This document shows, one piece after another, positions 1-8,691 of a stretch of DNA of 64,000 bases. Location: the NCBI GenBank assembly GCA_036405815.1, contig DASWWX010000054.1:1-64000 (forward strand), given 5' to 3'. Every line of letters starts with the position of its first letter. Position 1 is the first letter of the stretch. Made by a program: the position numbers and the translations under genes. This DNA comes from Solimonas sp036405815 (GTDB lineage: Bacteria; Pseudomonadota; Gammaproteobacteria; Nevskiales; Nevskiaceae). A model generated the notes under the pieces. The model ran no database searches and had not been told where the DNA came from. It saw nothing but the letters and a program-made list of their open reading frames with translations.

Positions 1-336
1 GCTGGTGGTGGGCGGCGTGACATAGCCGCCGGAGACGTCGGTGTGCTGCTCGTCCCGGCGATCGGTGTTGCGGCTCTGCAGTTCGAACCAGTCGTAGCCT
101 TGCTGCAGCGTCAGTTCCGAGGCGCGCAGCAGTGCGTAGTCCTGGACGGTGCCCGATGCCGTGAGCGTGTTGCCGGCAAAGACCACGCGATAGCGGTTCT
201 CGCTCACGCGCGTTTCAGAATAGCCCTCGGCACCGGGCTTGTCGGCCGGCCGGTAAGGCGTGGGGGTGGCGCAGCCCGCGAGCAGCGCGGCAGCCAGACC
301 CAGCGGGGCGAGCCCGGCAAGGCGATGGATCGACAT
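1..336 (-). CDS. Lipoprotein, CC0125/CC1285-like family (3' end missing)
   Basis: Only the N-terminal 112 residues are present; the gene runs off the left edge. The ATG at 336 follows a strong ribosome site (AGGAGGT, about 5 nt spacing). The protein opens with a short signal peptide and the lipobox LLAGC (Cys 26), so it should be a lipid-anchored envelope protein. The mature part begins ATPTPYRPAD and continues with short alternating polar segments (SENRYRVVFAGN, LLRASELTLQQGY). This pattern fits the small proteobacterial lipoproteins named CC0125/CC1285 family, which have no known function. The family name is from memory; the lipoprotein call is seen directly. Confidence 0.7.
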   Translation of the reverse strand, partial: MSIHRLAGLAPLGLAAALLAGCATPTPYRPADKPGAEGYSETRVSENRYRVVFAGNTLTASGTVQDYALLRASELTLQQGYDWFELQSRNTDRRDEQHTDVSGGYVTPPTTS

Positions 337-449
337 GGTGACCTCCTGAGAACAGCGTTTCTGTCATGCGGTGTCCGGTCGTTGCCGGCTGGCCGTGTCG
401 CCGAGCCCGGCGACAGCCTAGACTCTGGCATCGTCAGGGAGAACATACG

Positions 450-875
450 ATGAACGAGCCGTTTCCGATGCTGCAGCCGGTCGTGGCGCTGGTGTTGTGG
501 TCGATGGTGATGTGGGGGTGGATGTACGCCACCCGCATCCCGGCGATCCAGCGCGCGCGGATGAAGCTGGACTCTGATGCGCCGCGCGGCGAACAGATGA
601 GCCAGTTGCCGCCCGCCGTGCGCTGGAAAGCCGACAACTACAACCACCTGATGGAGCAGCCGACGATCTTCTACGCCGCCGCACTGGCGCTGGCCGTGGC
701 CGGCGACACCACGACGGTGAGTGTGGCGTTGGCCTGGGCTTACGTCGGCACGCGCGTGCTGCACAGTTTCGTACAGTCGCTGGGCAACATCATCCTGATG
801 CGCTTCGGCGTGTTCTTCGTCTCGTCGCTGATCCTGCTGGCGCTGTCGATCCGCGCGGCGCTGATCGTGTTCTGA
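450..875 (+). CDS. MAPEG family integral membrane protein
   Basis: A 141-residue protein with four hydrophobic segments. The family (membrane-associated proteins in eicosanoid and glutathione metabolism) includes glutathione-dependent transferases and many bacterial members of unknown substrate. The pattern AVRWKADNYNHLMEQP about one third in, followed by YAAALALA, is the typical MAPEG core. I chose the ATG at 450 because AGGGAGAA lies about 6 nt upstream and the protein then starts directly before the first membrane helix; an upstream in-frame ATG at 366 would add 28 arginine-rich residues. It stands alone between two oppositely oriented genes. A second MAPEG gene lies at 5270. Confidence 0.85.
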   Translation: MNEPFPMLQPVVALVLWSMVMWGWMYATRIPAIQRARMKLDSDAPRGEQMSQLPPAVRWKADNYNHLMEQPTIFYAAALALAVAGDTTTVSVALAWAYVGTRVLHSFVQSLGNIILMRFGVFFVSSLILLALSIRAALIVF

Positions 876-903
876 TCCTAACGCCGCCGACGGCGGCGGT
901 GCT

Positions 904-1935
904 TCAGCCGTTGCGGATGCGCGTAACCAGGGCCTTGGTGAAGGTCTGGGTATTGGCCGTGCCGCCGAGATCGCCGGTGCGCACCTGATCGACGTTGAAG
1001 GTGTCGTTGATCGCGGTGCGCAGACGCGTGGCTTCGGCATTGAGCTTGAGGTGATCCAGCATCATCGCCGCCGCCAGCATCAGCGCAACCGGATTGGCGA
1101 TGCCCTTGCCGGCGATGTCCGGCGCCGAGCCGTGTACGGCCTCGAAGATCGCGGCGTCGGCGCCGATGTTGGCGCCCGGCGCCATGCCCAGGCCGCCGAC
1201 GAGGCCGGCGACGAGGTCCGAAAGGATGTCGCCGAACAGGTTGGTCGTGACCAGCGCGTCGAATTGCCAGGGGTTCAGCACCAGCTTCATCGCGCAGGCG
1301 TCGATGATGACTTCCCGCATCTCGATCCTGTCGCTGTACTTCTGCTTGTAGAGCTTGCGCGCCTCGTCTAGAAAGATGCCGGTCAGCGCCTTCATGATGT
1401 TGGCCTTGTGCACGACCGCGATCTTCTTGCGGCCCAGCGCGATGGCATGCTCGAAGGCATATTCCAGCAGGCGGTGCGAGCCTTGGCGCGTGTTGACGCC
1501 GGTGGCGATCGCGACGGCCTCGGGGTCGCCATCCATCGCGATGTAATGCTCGTACCCCATGTACAGGCCTTCGAGATTCTCGCGGTAGACCATCAGATCG
1601 ATGTTGTCGTAACGCCCGCCGGGAATCAGCGTGCGCGCCGGGCGCACGTTGGCGTAGAGCTTGAAGGCTTCGCGCAGGCGTACGTTGCTGGAGCGGTAGC
1701 CGCCGCCGGAGGGTGTTTCCAGCGGGCCCTTCAGCGCCAGCCGCGTGCGGCGGATGCTATCGAGCACGGCCGGCGGCAAGGGATCACCGGCGCTCTTGAC
1801 GCCAGCGAGGCCGGCCTGCTGGATGTCCCAGTCGAAGGAAACACCGAGGGCGTCGAGGGCGGCGAGCGTGGCGTCGACGATCTCGGGACCGATGCCGTCG
1901 CCGGGGATCAGGGTGGCGGGAATGCTGCGGCTCAT
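904..1935 (-). CDS. NAD-dependent isocitrate dehydrogenase-type enzyme
   Basis: A 343-residue decarboxylating beta-hydroxyacid dehydrogenase; the family oxidises isocitrate to 2-oxoglutarate (TCA cycle) or 3-isopropylmalate (leucine synthesis). Seen: PGDGIGPE near residue 11; the substrate loop PSGGGYRSSNVRLR at 75-88; YANVRPAR; YRENLEGLY at 117-125; and the cofactor-side GSAPDIAGKGIANP. The Ser/Asn pair in the SSN loop is the isocitrate type, whereas isopropylmalate enzymes carry Glu/Leu there, so I favour isocitrate. The short length matches the NAD-type enzymes of Xanthomonas-like bacteria. The ATG at 1935 gives the usual N terminus directly before the first strand; upstream in-frame starts would add an unrelated extension. 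Confidence 0.85.
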   Translation of the reverse strand: MSRSIPATLIPGDGIGPEIVDATLAALDALGVSFDWDIQQAGLAGVKSAGDPLPPAVLDSIRRTRLALKGPLETPSGGGYRSSNVRLREAFKLYANVRPARTLIPGGRYDNIDLMVYRENLEGLYMGYEHYIAMDGDPEAVAIATGVNTRQGSHRLLEYAFEHAIALGRKKIAVVHKANIMKALTGIFLDEARKLYKQKYSDRIEMREVIIDACAMKLVLNPWQFDALVTTNLFGDILSDLVAGLVGGLGMAPGANIGADAAIFEAVHGSAPDIAGKGIANPVALMLAAAMMLDHLKLNAEATRLRTAINDTFNVDQVRTGDLGGTANTQTFTKALVTRIRNG

Positions 1936-2018
1936 GAGGCGGTTTGCGTGGGGCGGAGTCGCTCTACTGTAGCGGCTCGCGGGGCGATGCGTGCGCGAAG
2001 CGAGCCCGCGGCCCCTGG

Positions 2019-2036
2019 TTTTCCCGTAGGGGAAAA
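2019..2036. promoter_or_regulatory. Perfect 7-bp palindrome, possible operator
   Basis: TTTTCCC (2019-2025) and GGGAAAA (2030-2036) flank a 4-nt GTAG centre, in the 182-bp gap between the divergent isocitrate dehydrogenase (start 1935) and metalloprotease (start 2118) genes. It could be a regulator site for either gene. No binding protein is identified. Confidence 0.3.
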
Positions 2037-2117
2037 TCCTCTGCTGCATGCCGAAGGTCCGCGTTACAGTCGGCACACAAAGTGCATCTATGAATGCGCT
2101 GTCTTGTTGGGGAAACC

Positions 2118-3743
2118 ATGGAACGTGATGCCGAAGTGCGGCGCCTGTCGGCGTCGATCGCAGTCGTATGTTCGTTGCTGCTCGGGGCTTGTGGTGGCAG
2201 CAGCCCGACCGATGCACCCGCACCGGGCGGCGGTGGCAGCGGCCCGGCCGAGGGCGGAGCCAAGGTGCGCGCCGAGTGGATCGACGGCCGCCTGTCGGTC
2301 GATGTGCCGACCACCATCGTGACCTTCGGCCTCAGCGATGCGCAGGCCGCGGCCCTGCAGGCCGAGTTGGTGCCTTACACGGTCAATCACGCCAACAGCG
2401 ATCTGAATCAGATCCTGCCGCCGGACCTCGAGGAACTGCAAAGCGATGGCGTGATGACGCTGCTGCCGCTGTTCGGTGACGACTTCGTGCTACCGGTGTT
2501 GCCGACTGCGCTATACACGGTCAGGCCGGCGCCGGCGGCGCTGGTGGCCGAGTTCGAAAAGGCGCTGGCTGCGGCCAAGCTCAGCGATACGCGCTACGAC
2601 GCCATCGCGATGGAGGATTTCCTCGCCGCCGCGCTGCCACGTTACGGCGTCAAGCTCAATCCCGATGCGCCGTCGATGGCGATCGTGCATCTGGCGGCCT
2701 TCGGTGTCGGCGAGCACGGCTGGAAGATGCGCGCACCGACCGGTTCGGTCGAGCCGATCCGGCTGTTTGGCGATCGCAACCCGCTGCTGATCCTCGATCC
2801 CTCCGCCGTGACCGATCCCTACGGCAGCGGCGAGGCGTTCACCGAGCCGACGATGCCCGACAACGCGGCGCTGATCGCGACTTTCGTGCGCGAGGCCACC
2901 GAGTACCGGATGCTCCAAGGCAGCATTTATCCGATCTCGACCGCACCCTGTCATGCCGTGACCGGCATCATGGGTGTGCGCCAGACCAGCATCGCTCAGG
3001 CGACACCGCTGCTGCGGCCGGTCGAAGAGGCGCTGGTCGCCGAGAACATCGCGGCCTCGTTCAATAATCTGACCGGTGGTCTCGCACACTTCGATCTGAA
3101 GATTCTGCAGCTCCCGCAGGATGATCCGGTGCTCGACGCGCTGACGCGCGGTGAGTTCCCGGCTTTCGAGGTGCTGCGCGGATACCTGTCGCTGAACTTC
3201 GACCGCTATCACGTCGATCATCCGGGTTGCGAGGAATACCTGTCGATCGTGGTGCAGAGCGATCTGCTGGCGGTGCCGGGTGCGGGTGTGATCGGCATCG
3301 GCACCTACGACGACATCCCGGGCCACCGCATCAGCATGAGCTGGGTGCATGACCTCTTCCGCCTGACGTTCGATCCAGAAAGTCCGGTCGGGATCCTCGC
3401 CGACGAGGGCAAGGATTTTCTCAACTGGTGGGAATACCTGTTCAGCCACGAGACCGGCCACATCATGGGCCAGCGTCATCCGCACGACATCACCAGTAGC
3501 AGCAGCGCCTCCGGCTCCAGCAACTCGTTCAGCAGCATCTGGAGCAGCATGAGCTATCAGCAGGACGGTCGCATGATCGACTTCGGCGCCAACGACCAGG
3601 CCAACTGGAAACGCAACCGCGCTGGTTACGCGCTGTCGCTGGCGGCGCAGAACGGTCGCGAGAACACGCCTGAGTGGAACGCGGCGATGGATAAGGCGCG
3701 TCAGCTCGACTGGACCGGCGTCTGGGAAGCGCTGAGGCAATAA
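2118..3743 (+). CDS. Lipoprotein, metzincin-like zinc metalloprotease
   Basis: A 541-residue exported protein. The ATG at 2118 follows GGGGAAA and gives a signal peptide ending in the lipobox LLGAC, then a Gly/Pro-rich linker. The core carries HETGHIMGQRHPHD at 444-457, matching the extended zinc site HExxHxxGxxH (His444, Glu445, His448, His454). Downstream, SMSY with Met478 matches the Met-turn. Together these define metzincin-type proteases. A Ser-rich stretch lies between the two motifs. The rest of the chain has no family I recognise, so the substrate is unknown. It probably acts at the outer membrane or cell surface. It is followed by another lipoprotein gene at 3874. Confidence 0.7.
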   Translation: MERDAEVRRLSASIAVVCSLLLGACGGSSPTDAPAPGGGGSGPAEGGAKVRAEWIDGRLSVDVPTTIVTFGLSDAQAAALQAELVPYTVNHANSDLNQILPPDLEELQSDGVMTLLPLFGDDFVLPVLPTALYTVRPAPAALVAEFEKALAAAKLSDTRYDAIAMEDFLAAALPRYGVKLNPDAPSMAIVHLAAFGVGEHGWKMRAPTGSVEPIRLFGDRNPLLILDPSAVTDPYGSGEAFTEPTMPDNAALIATFVREATEYRMLQGSIYPISTAPCHAVTGIMGVRQTSIAQATPLLRPVEEALVAENIAASFNNLTGGLAHFDLKILQLPQDDPVLDALTRGEFPAFEVLRGYLSLNFDRYHVDHPGCEEYLSIVVQSDLLAVPGAGVIGIGTYDDIPGHRISMSWVHDLFRLTFDPESPVGILADEGKDFLNWWEYLFSHETGHIMGQRHPHDITSSSSASGSSNSFSSIWSSMSYQQDGRMIDFGANDQANWKRNRAGYALSLAAQNGRENTPEWNAAMDKARQLDWTGVWEALRQ

Positions 3744-3771
3744 GCGCGCGCCAGCGCGACACAGAACCTTC

Positions 3772-3791
3772 GGCCCGCTCGGGGGCGGGCC
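3772..3791 (+). terminator. GC-rich hairpin after the metalloprotease gene
   Basis: GGCCCGC (3772-3778) pairs with GCGGGCC (3785-3791) around a 6-nt loop, 28 nt after the stop. No T tract follows, so it may act weakly or only stabilise the 3' end. Confidence 0.3.
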
Positions 3792-3873
3792 AAGTGTGGG
3801 GGTAGGAAGGCAGCGCGCGGGGAGCGGGACGGGGGCTTCGCGTAACATGCGGCGATTCGATCAGGATGCCGTC

Positions 3874-5190
3874 ATGCACACGAAGAAGCCGTTCCTCGCG
3901 CCACTGCTGTTACTGGCCCTGACAGCTTGCGGCGGTCGCGCCGAGCTGCCGGTCTCCGACGGCTTCGGCCCCAATCCGAAGCTGCCGCCGCCGACCACGT
4001 CGCCGCTACCGGTGGTCAACATCGCGCCGGCCCGTGGCTGGCCGGAGGGCGGCAAGCCGCAGGCCGCGGACGGCCTGTCGGTGCAGGCGTTCGCCGCCGA
4101 TCTCGATCATCCGCGCTGGTTGCAGGTGCTGCCCAATGGCGATGTGCTGGTCGCCGAGAGCAATCGCCCCGATAACCCGCCGCAGGGCCTGATCGGCCGC
4201 ATCGAGAACTGGGTGATGAGCCGTGCCGGTGCCGGCGTCAAGAGCGCAGACCGCATCACGCTACTGCGCGACACCAACGGCGATGGCGTCGCCGACGAGC
4301 GCCATGTATTCCTGGAGAACCTCTACTCGCCGTTCGGCATGGCGCTGGTGGGCGAGTCCTTCTTCGTCGCCAACACCGACGCGGTGCTGCGCTTCGACTA
4401 TCGCGAGGGCCAGACGCGCCTGGAAGGCCGCGGTGCGCAACTCTCTGGCCTGCCGGCCGGGCCGGTGAACCGGCACTGGACCAAGAGCCTGATCGCCAGT
4501 CCCGACGGCAGGCGCCTTTACGTGGGGGTCGGTTCCAACAGCAACATCGCCGAAGCCGGCATGGCGATCGAGGAAGGCCGCGCGGCGATCTGGGAGATCG
4601 ACGCCGCCACCGGCGCCGCCCGCATCTTCGCCTCCGGCCTGCGCAACCCGGTCGGCATGGCCTTCGAGCCGAAGACCGGCGTGCTGTGGACCGCGGTCAA
4701 CGAGCGCGACGAACTCGGCAGCGATCTGGTGCCGGACTACATGACCAGCGTGCGCGATGGCGGCTTCTATGGCTGGCCGTGGAGCTACTTCGGCCAGATC
4801 GTCGATACGCGCGTGCAGCCAGAGCAGCCCGAGCGGGTGGCCACGGCGCTCAAGCCGGATTACGCGCTGGGCGCGCATACCGCCTCGCTGGGCCTGGCGC
4901 ACTCGCAGGGCACCTCGCTGCCGGCGGCATTCGCGCACGGCATGTTCATCGGCCAGCATGGTTCCTGGAACCGCAAGCCGCACAGCGGCTACAAGGTCAT
5001 CTTCGTGCCGTTCGCCGATGGTCGTCCGGCCGGTGCGCCGCTGGATGTGCTGACGGGCTTCCTCAGCGACGACGGCAAAGCGCTCGGTCGTCCGGTGGGC
5101 GTGGCGCTGGATCGCGGCGGTGCGCTGCTGGTGGCCGACGACGTCGGCAACATCATCTGGCGTGTCAGCGCCGCCGGCACCGGTTCCTGA
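3874..5190 (+). CDS. Lipoprotein, PQQ-type sorbosone/sugar dehydrogenase family
   Basis: A 438-residue beta-propeller protein of the glucose/sorbosone dehydrogenase family, whose characterised members oxidise aldoses or L-sorbosone with PQQ. The ATG at 3874 gives a signal peptide with lipobox LTAC (Cys 19), so the enzyme is lipid-anchored and periplasm-facing or surface-exposed. Seen family motifs: HPRWLQVLPNGDVLVAE (first blade), DTNGDGVAD (calcium-type loop), NRHWTKSLI, GLRNPVGMAFEP, GFYGWPWSYFG and IGQHGSWNR. Many such lipoproteins have untested substrates, and PQQ biosynthesis genes are not in this window. The next gene (MAPEG) starts 79 bp downstream. Confidence 0.82.
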   Translation: MHTKKPFLAPLLLLALTACGGRAELPVSDGFGPNPKLPPPTTSPLPVVNIAPARGWPEGGKPQAADGLSVQAFAADLDHPRWLQVLPNGDVLVAESNRPDNPPQGLIGRIENWVMSRAGAGVKSADRITLLRDTNGDGVADERHVFLENLYSPFGMALVGESFFVANTDAVLRFDYREGQTRLEGRGAQLSGLPAGPVNRHWTKSLIASPDGRRLYVGVGSNSNIAEAGMAIEEGRAAIWEIDAATGAARIFASGLRNPVGMAFEPKTGVLWTAVNERDELGSDLVPDYMTSVRDGGFYGWPWSYFGQIVDTRVQPEQPERVATALKPDYALGAHTASLGLAHSQGTSLPAAFAHGMFIGQHGSWNRKPHSGYKVIFVPFADGRPAGAPLDVLTGFLSDDGKALGRPVGVALDRGGALLVADDVGNIIWRVSAAGTGS

Positions 5191-5269
5191 TCGCAAAGCT
5201 GGATGACGATGAGGGCCGGCGCCTCGGAGCGCCGAGCAGGATGCAGCAAGCGACGCAGGGGAGGGAGCG

Positions 5270-5695
5270 ATGGATACGGTGCTCGACTGGTTCGCGGTTT
5301 GCGCGGTGCTGCTGTTTCTCAAGATGTTCGCGCTGTCGCTGGTGCAGGGCTACCACCGCATCGGCAAGCGCCAGTTCCCGAACCCGGAGGACGCGGCCGT
5401 GGTCGGCCGCCGTCCGGTGACGGAGGATCTGCCCGAGGTCCAGCGCGCGCAGCGCGCCTGGCGCAACGATCTGGAGAACATCCCGGTGTTCTTCGCGCTC
5501 GGCCTGATCTATGTGCTGGTCGACGCATCGCCGCAGGCGGCGCCGTCGCTGTTCGTGACCTTCACTGCCTCGCGCTACGTGCATTCGGTGACCTATCTGC
5601 TGGCGCTGCAGCCCTGGCGCACGCTGGCCTATGGCATCGGCATCGGCTGCCTGTTCGGCATGAGCTTCTGCATCCTGCGCGCGGTGCTGGTCTGA
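5270..5695 (+). CDS. MAPEG family membrane protein (second copy)
   Basis: A 141-residue protein with four predicted membrane helices. The signature AQRAWRNDLENIPVFFALGL is close to the glutathione-binding region of microsomal glutathione transferase and prostaglandin E synthase type MAPEG proteins, more so than the copy at 450. SRYVHSVTYLLALQPWRTL in the second half also fits. A very good ribosome site (AGGGGAGGGAG) precedes the ATG. It likely conjugates or reduces lipophilic electrophiles with glutathione in the inner membrane; the substrate is unknown. The dehydrogenase-like lipoprotein gene precedes it on the same strand. Confidence 0.88.
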   Translation: MDTVLDWFAVCAVLLFLKMFALSLVQGYHRIGKRQFPNPEDAAVVGRRPVTEDLPEVQRAQRAWRNDLENIPVFFALGLIYVLVDASPQAAPSLFVTFTASRYVHSVTYLLALQPWRTLAYGIGIGCLFGMSFCILRAVLV

Positions 5696-5845
5696 GCGAT
5701 CGTTGACGGCACCGCGTCGCCGTCCGGACGCTTTGCGCTGCGCCGCCGCTGCGGGGCACACTAAGTGGACGCGCGCCGCCGGCCTCGATGGGCGCGGGAA
5801 TACAGCCTTTTTTCCGGGGGTCGCGTGCAACGTGAGGATTCGCCG

Positions 5846-6202
5846 ATGAAAAAGATCATGTTCGCCGTCGTGGCAGCGGCACTGAGTACGGTGGCGTCGG
5901 CCGGTTCGCAGGTGGCGTCCGGCGTGACGCAGAGCGTCTCCGGCTCGATCGTCACGTTGCCCGGCGCTCTGGAGCCGGGTAGCACGATCGTGTTGCCGAA
6001 TCGGCTGAATCCGACCCAGATCCGCAATATCGCCACGCAGTACGGTGTGCCCTATACGCAGGGCCGTCCGCTGATGGTGCTTGCGGTCCAGATCCGGGAC
6101 GGTGCAGGGCGGCTGATCGCCGCCGACCTGCTGATCGGCGGCAACGGACAGGCGACGCTGGAACTGGCGTCTGAGGCCGGCGCGCCGCGCAATTGCAGCT
6201 GA
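5846..6202 (+). CDS. Small secreted protein of unknown function
   Basis: 118 residues. The ATG at 5846 gives a standard signal peptide (MKKIMFAVVAAALSTVASA, cleavage after ASA). The upstream in-frame start at 5765 would bury it behind 27 Arg-rich residues. The mature protein (about 99 residues) is low in Cys (one, near the C terminus) and reads as beta-strand-rich: SGSIVTLPG, GSTIVLPNRL, RPLMVLAVQIRD, RLIAADLLIGGNG. I do not recognise the family. It sits 92 bp before the ceramidase gene on the same strand and could be co-transcribed. Confidence 0.6.
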   Translation: MKKIMFAVVAAALSTVASAGSQVASGVTQSVSGSIVTLPGALEPGSTIVLPNRLNPTQIRNIATQYGVPYTQGRPLMVLAVQIRDGAGRLIAADLLIGGNGQATLELASEAGAPRNCS

Positions 6203-6294
6203 GGCGGCCGGGTCGGTCACGACCCGTTGCTCAGCCCGCCTCGATCCCGCCGGCCCGTGGCCGGCTTATGCCGTTTGCCCCCCATATCGGATTC

Positions 6295-8691
6295 ATGAAC
6301 GCATCGCGCCTTTGCCTCGTCAGCTTCTTTGCGCTGTTCCTTGCGGCCTGCGGCGACAGCCGTCCCGTCACGGTCGGCCAGTTGCCCGCTGCCGCGCAGT
6401 GCGTGTTGCAGAGCCCGTACCTTGAGATCGGCCGCGGGCTCGATGCGCCGGGCCGGCTGGAGATCGATGTCGCAGCCGGTCCGCAGCCGGCGGGCGACTG
6501 CCAGGGCAACGAGGCATTCCGCTTCGGCGCCGGCCTCTACGACGTCACGTCGGTCGTCGCCAATACCGGCGGCTCGGGCTGGGAATCGCCGACGCAGGTG
6601 TTCAGCGGTCTGCATCAGCGCCTGTATGCGCGCGCCTATGCGCTCGAGTCGCCCTGCAACGGCCGGCGTGTGATGTTCCTGTCCGCCGACATCGGCCTGA
6701 TGTACGGCAGCCTGCGGCTTGGTGTGCTCGATGCCATCGCCGCCGATCCGGAACTGTCGCCGCACTACAGTGGCGACAACGTGATGCTGTCGGCAACCCA
6801 TACGCATTCCGGCCCGGCCGGCTACTCGCATCACGAAGCCGGCAACGCGCTGCACCTGGGCTATGACCCGCTGGTGTACGAGGTCACGGTGGCGGGTATG
6901 GTCGAGGCGATTCGCCTGGCGCACGCCAACCTGCAGGCGCATCCGCAGACTGCCCCGATCCGCCTGGCGATCGGCGAGTTGCTCGATGCCAACCTGAATC
7001 GCTCCAAGCCGGCGTTCGCGATGAACCGCGAGGACGAGCGACGGGAATTCCTCGACGCGCGCGGCGAGCCGGTGCTGGTCAACAAGCGCGTGGTGCAGCT
7101 CAATCTGGTGCGCGACAGCGGCAGCGCCGTCGGTATCGTCAACTGGTTCGGCGTGCACCCGACCACGATCGGTCCGACCCAGACGCGGGTCAGCAGCGAC
7201 AACAAGGGCTTCGCATCGTTGGGCTTCGAGCGCCTGATGAAGACGCGTTACACGATGCAGCCGGGCGAAGACACGTTCGTCGCCGCCTTCGCGCAGACCG
7301 ACGAAGGCGATGCCTCGCCGAACCTGTTCATCGAGGAATTCCCGCATCCGGATCCGGCGCGCGGCGGCGGCGTCGACGATTTCGAGTCCAACGCCATCGC
7401 CGGCACCAAGCAGCTCGCCGCCGCGTTGAAGCTGTATACGCAGGGTCAGCCGTTGTCGGGCGGTATCGACTACCGTTTCTTCCATGTGCAGATGAACGAT
7501 GTCGAGGTCACCGATCCGGTGGTGCTCGCGAGCTTGCGCCATCCGCCCGAGCTGGATGCGGCGACCAAGCGCACCTGCGCCGCCGCGCTCGGCGTGTCGT
7601 TCCCGGCCGGCGCCGAGGATGGCCCCGGCCCGATCAGCACCGAGGGCGTGACCTGTGCCGCCAGCCCGGAGGTGTTGCAGGGCATCGTCCGCGACTTCAC
7701 CGCGCTGGCGAACTTCCGCTTGCCGACGCAGCTGGTATCGACCCTGCTGCTGTGCAATCTCGACACACTGCCGCTGCTCGATCTGGACTGTCATGCCGAG
7801 AAGCCGGTATTGTTGCCGGTGCAGCTCGGCGAGGCGGCGGGCGGTGTGCTGGATACCGTGCTCGGGCCGCTGGGTCTGACCGTGAATTTCGAGACGCCGG
7901 TGCTGCCGTTCCAGCTGTTCCGCATCGGCAATCTGGCGATCGTCGGTCTGCCCTGGGAGGTGACGACGATGTCGGCGCGGCGCCTGCGCCAGACCGTGCT
8001 CGACATTCTGGCGCCGGTGGGCGTCGATACCGTGGTCATCGCCGGCTTGACCAACGACTTCACGCACTACCTGACCACGCGCGAGGAGTATGCGAGCCAG
8101 CAGTACGAGGGCGCCTCCAACACCTTCGGGCCGTGGGCGCTGGCGGCCGTGCAACAGGAGACGCGCAGGCTGGCGCTGGCGCTGCGCGATGGCCAACCGG
8201 TGGATGCGGGGCCGACGTATCCGCGCGTGACGCCGGTGTTGCGCCGTCCGCCATACGTGCCGTCCGACCTGCCGGGTCTGACCGGCTTTGGGGAACTGGT
8301 CAGCGACGTGCCGGCCACTGCCGCGCCGGGCGAGACGGTGACCGCCGAGTTCCAGGCGGGTCATCCGCGCAACGATCTGCGCATCCAGGCGAGCTACATC
8401 TACGCCGAACGCCAGCGCGCCGACGGCGCGTGGGAGATCGTCGCCGAGGATCGCGATCCCGAACTGATCTATGAATGGCGGCCGCAGATTCCGTCGCTGC
8501 TGCCGATCGATCCGCCGCTGGTCGGTCCGTCGACCGCAGCGGCGATCTGGACGATTCCGCGCAACACGCCGCCGGGTGTGTACCGGCTGCGCTACGAAGG
8601 TGCGGCGCAGATGCTGCTGATGCAGGCGGCCGCGCACAGCGGCGTGTCGAGCCCGTTCATGGTCAGCGGCCCGACGCAGCGCTGTCCGTAG
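6295..8691 (+). CDS. Neutral/alkaline ceramidase, lipoprotein form
   Basis: A 798-residue enzyme of the neutral ceramidase family, which hydrolyses ceramide to sphingosine and a fatty acid. Seen: the zinc-site strand SATHTHSGPAGYSHHE (THTH at 168-171); the active-site segment SSDNKGFAS, whose Ser lies near residue 300; and EEYASQQYEGASNTFGPWAL toward the end of the catalytic part, almost as in the Pseudomonas enzyme. A C-terminal beta-sandwich of about 130 residues follows (PGETVTAEFQAGHPRND onward). The ATG at 6295 gives a signal peptide with lipobox LAAC, so this version is predicted to be membrane-anchored instead of freely secreted. Its 3' end overlaps the convergent lysyl-oxidase-like gene by 29 bp. 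Confidence 0.92.
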   Translation: MNASRLCLVSFFALFLAACGDSRPVTVGQLPAAAQCVLQSPYLEIGRGLDAPGRLEIDVAAGPQPAGDCQGNEAFRFGAGLYDVTSVVANTGGSGWESPTQVFSGLHQRLYARAYALESPCNGRRVMFLSADIGLMYGSLRLGVLDAIAADPELSPHYSGDNVMLSATHTHSGPAGYSHHEAGNALHLGYDPLVYEVTVAGMVEAIRLAHANLQAHPQTAPIRLAIGELLDANLNRSKPAFAMNREDERREFLDARGEPVLVNKRVVQLNLVRDSGSAVGIVNWFGVHPTTIGPTQTRVSSDNKGFASLGFERLMKTRYTMQPGEDTFVAAFAQTDEGDASPNLFIEEFPHPDPARGGGVDDFESNAIAGTKQLAAALKLYTQGQPLSGGIDYRFFHVQMNDVEVTDPVVLASLRHPPELDAATKRTCAAALGVSFPAGAEDGPGPISTEGVTCAASPEVLQGIVRDFTALANFRLPTQLVSTLLLCNLDTLPLLDLDCHAEKPVLLPVQLGEAAGGVLDTVLGPLGLTVNFETPVLPFQLFRIGNLAIVGLPWEVTTMSARRLRQTVLDILAPVGVDTVVIAGLTNDFTHYLTTREEYASQQYEGASNTFGPWALAAVQQETRRLALALRDGQPVDAGPTYPRVTPVLRRPPYVPSDLPGLTGFGELVSDVPATAAPGETVTAEFQAGHPRNDLRIQASYIYAERQRADGAWEIVAEDRDPELIYEWRPQIPSLLPIDPPLVGPSTAAAIWTIPRNTPPGVYRLRYEGAAQMLLMQAAAHSGVSSPFMVSGPTQRCP

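Noticed and set aside
6217..8637. An 806-codon open frame on the minus strand across the ceramidase gene
   Set aside because: It is the antisense shadow of a GC-rich gene. Its product is Arg/His/Gln-rich with no motif, while the plus strand has full ceramidase signatures.
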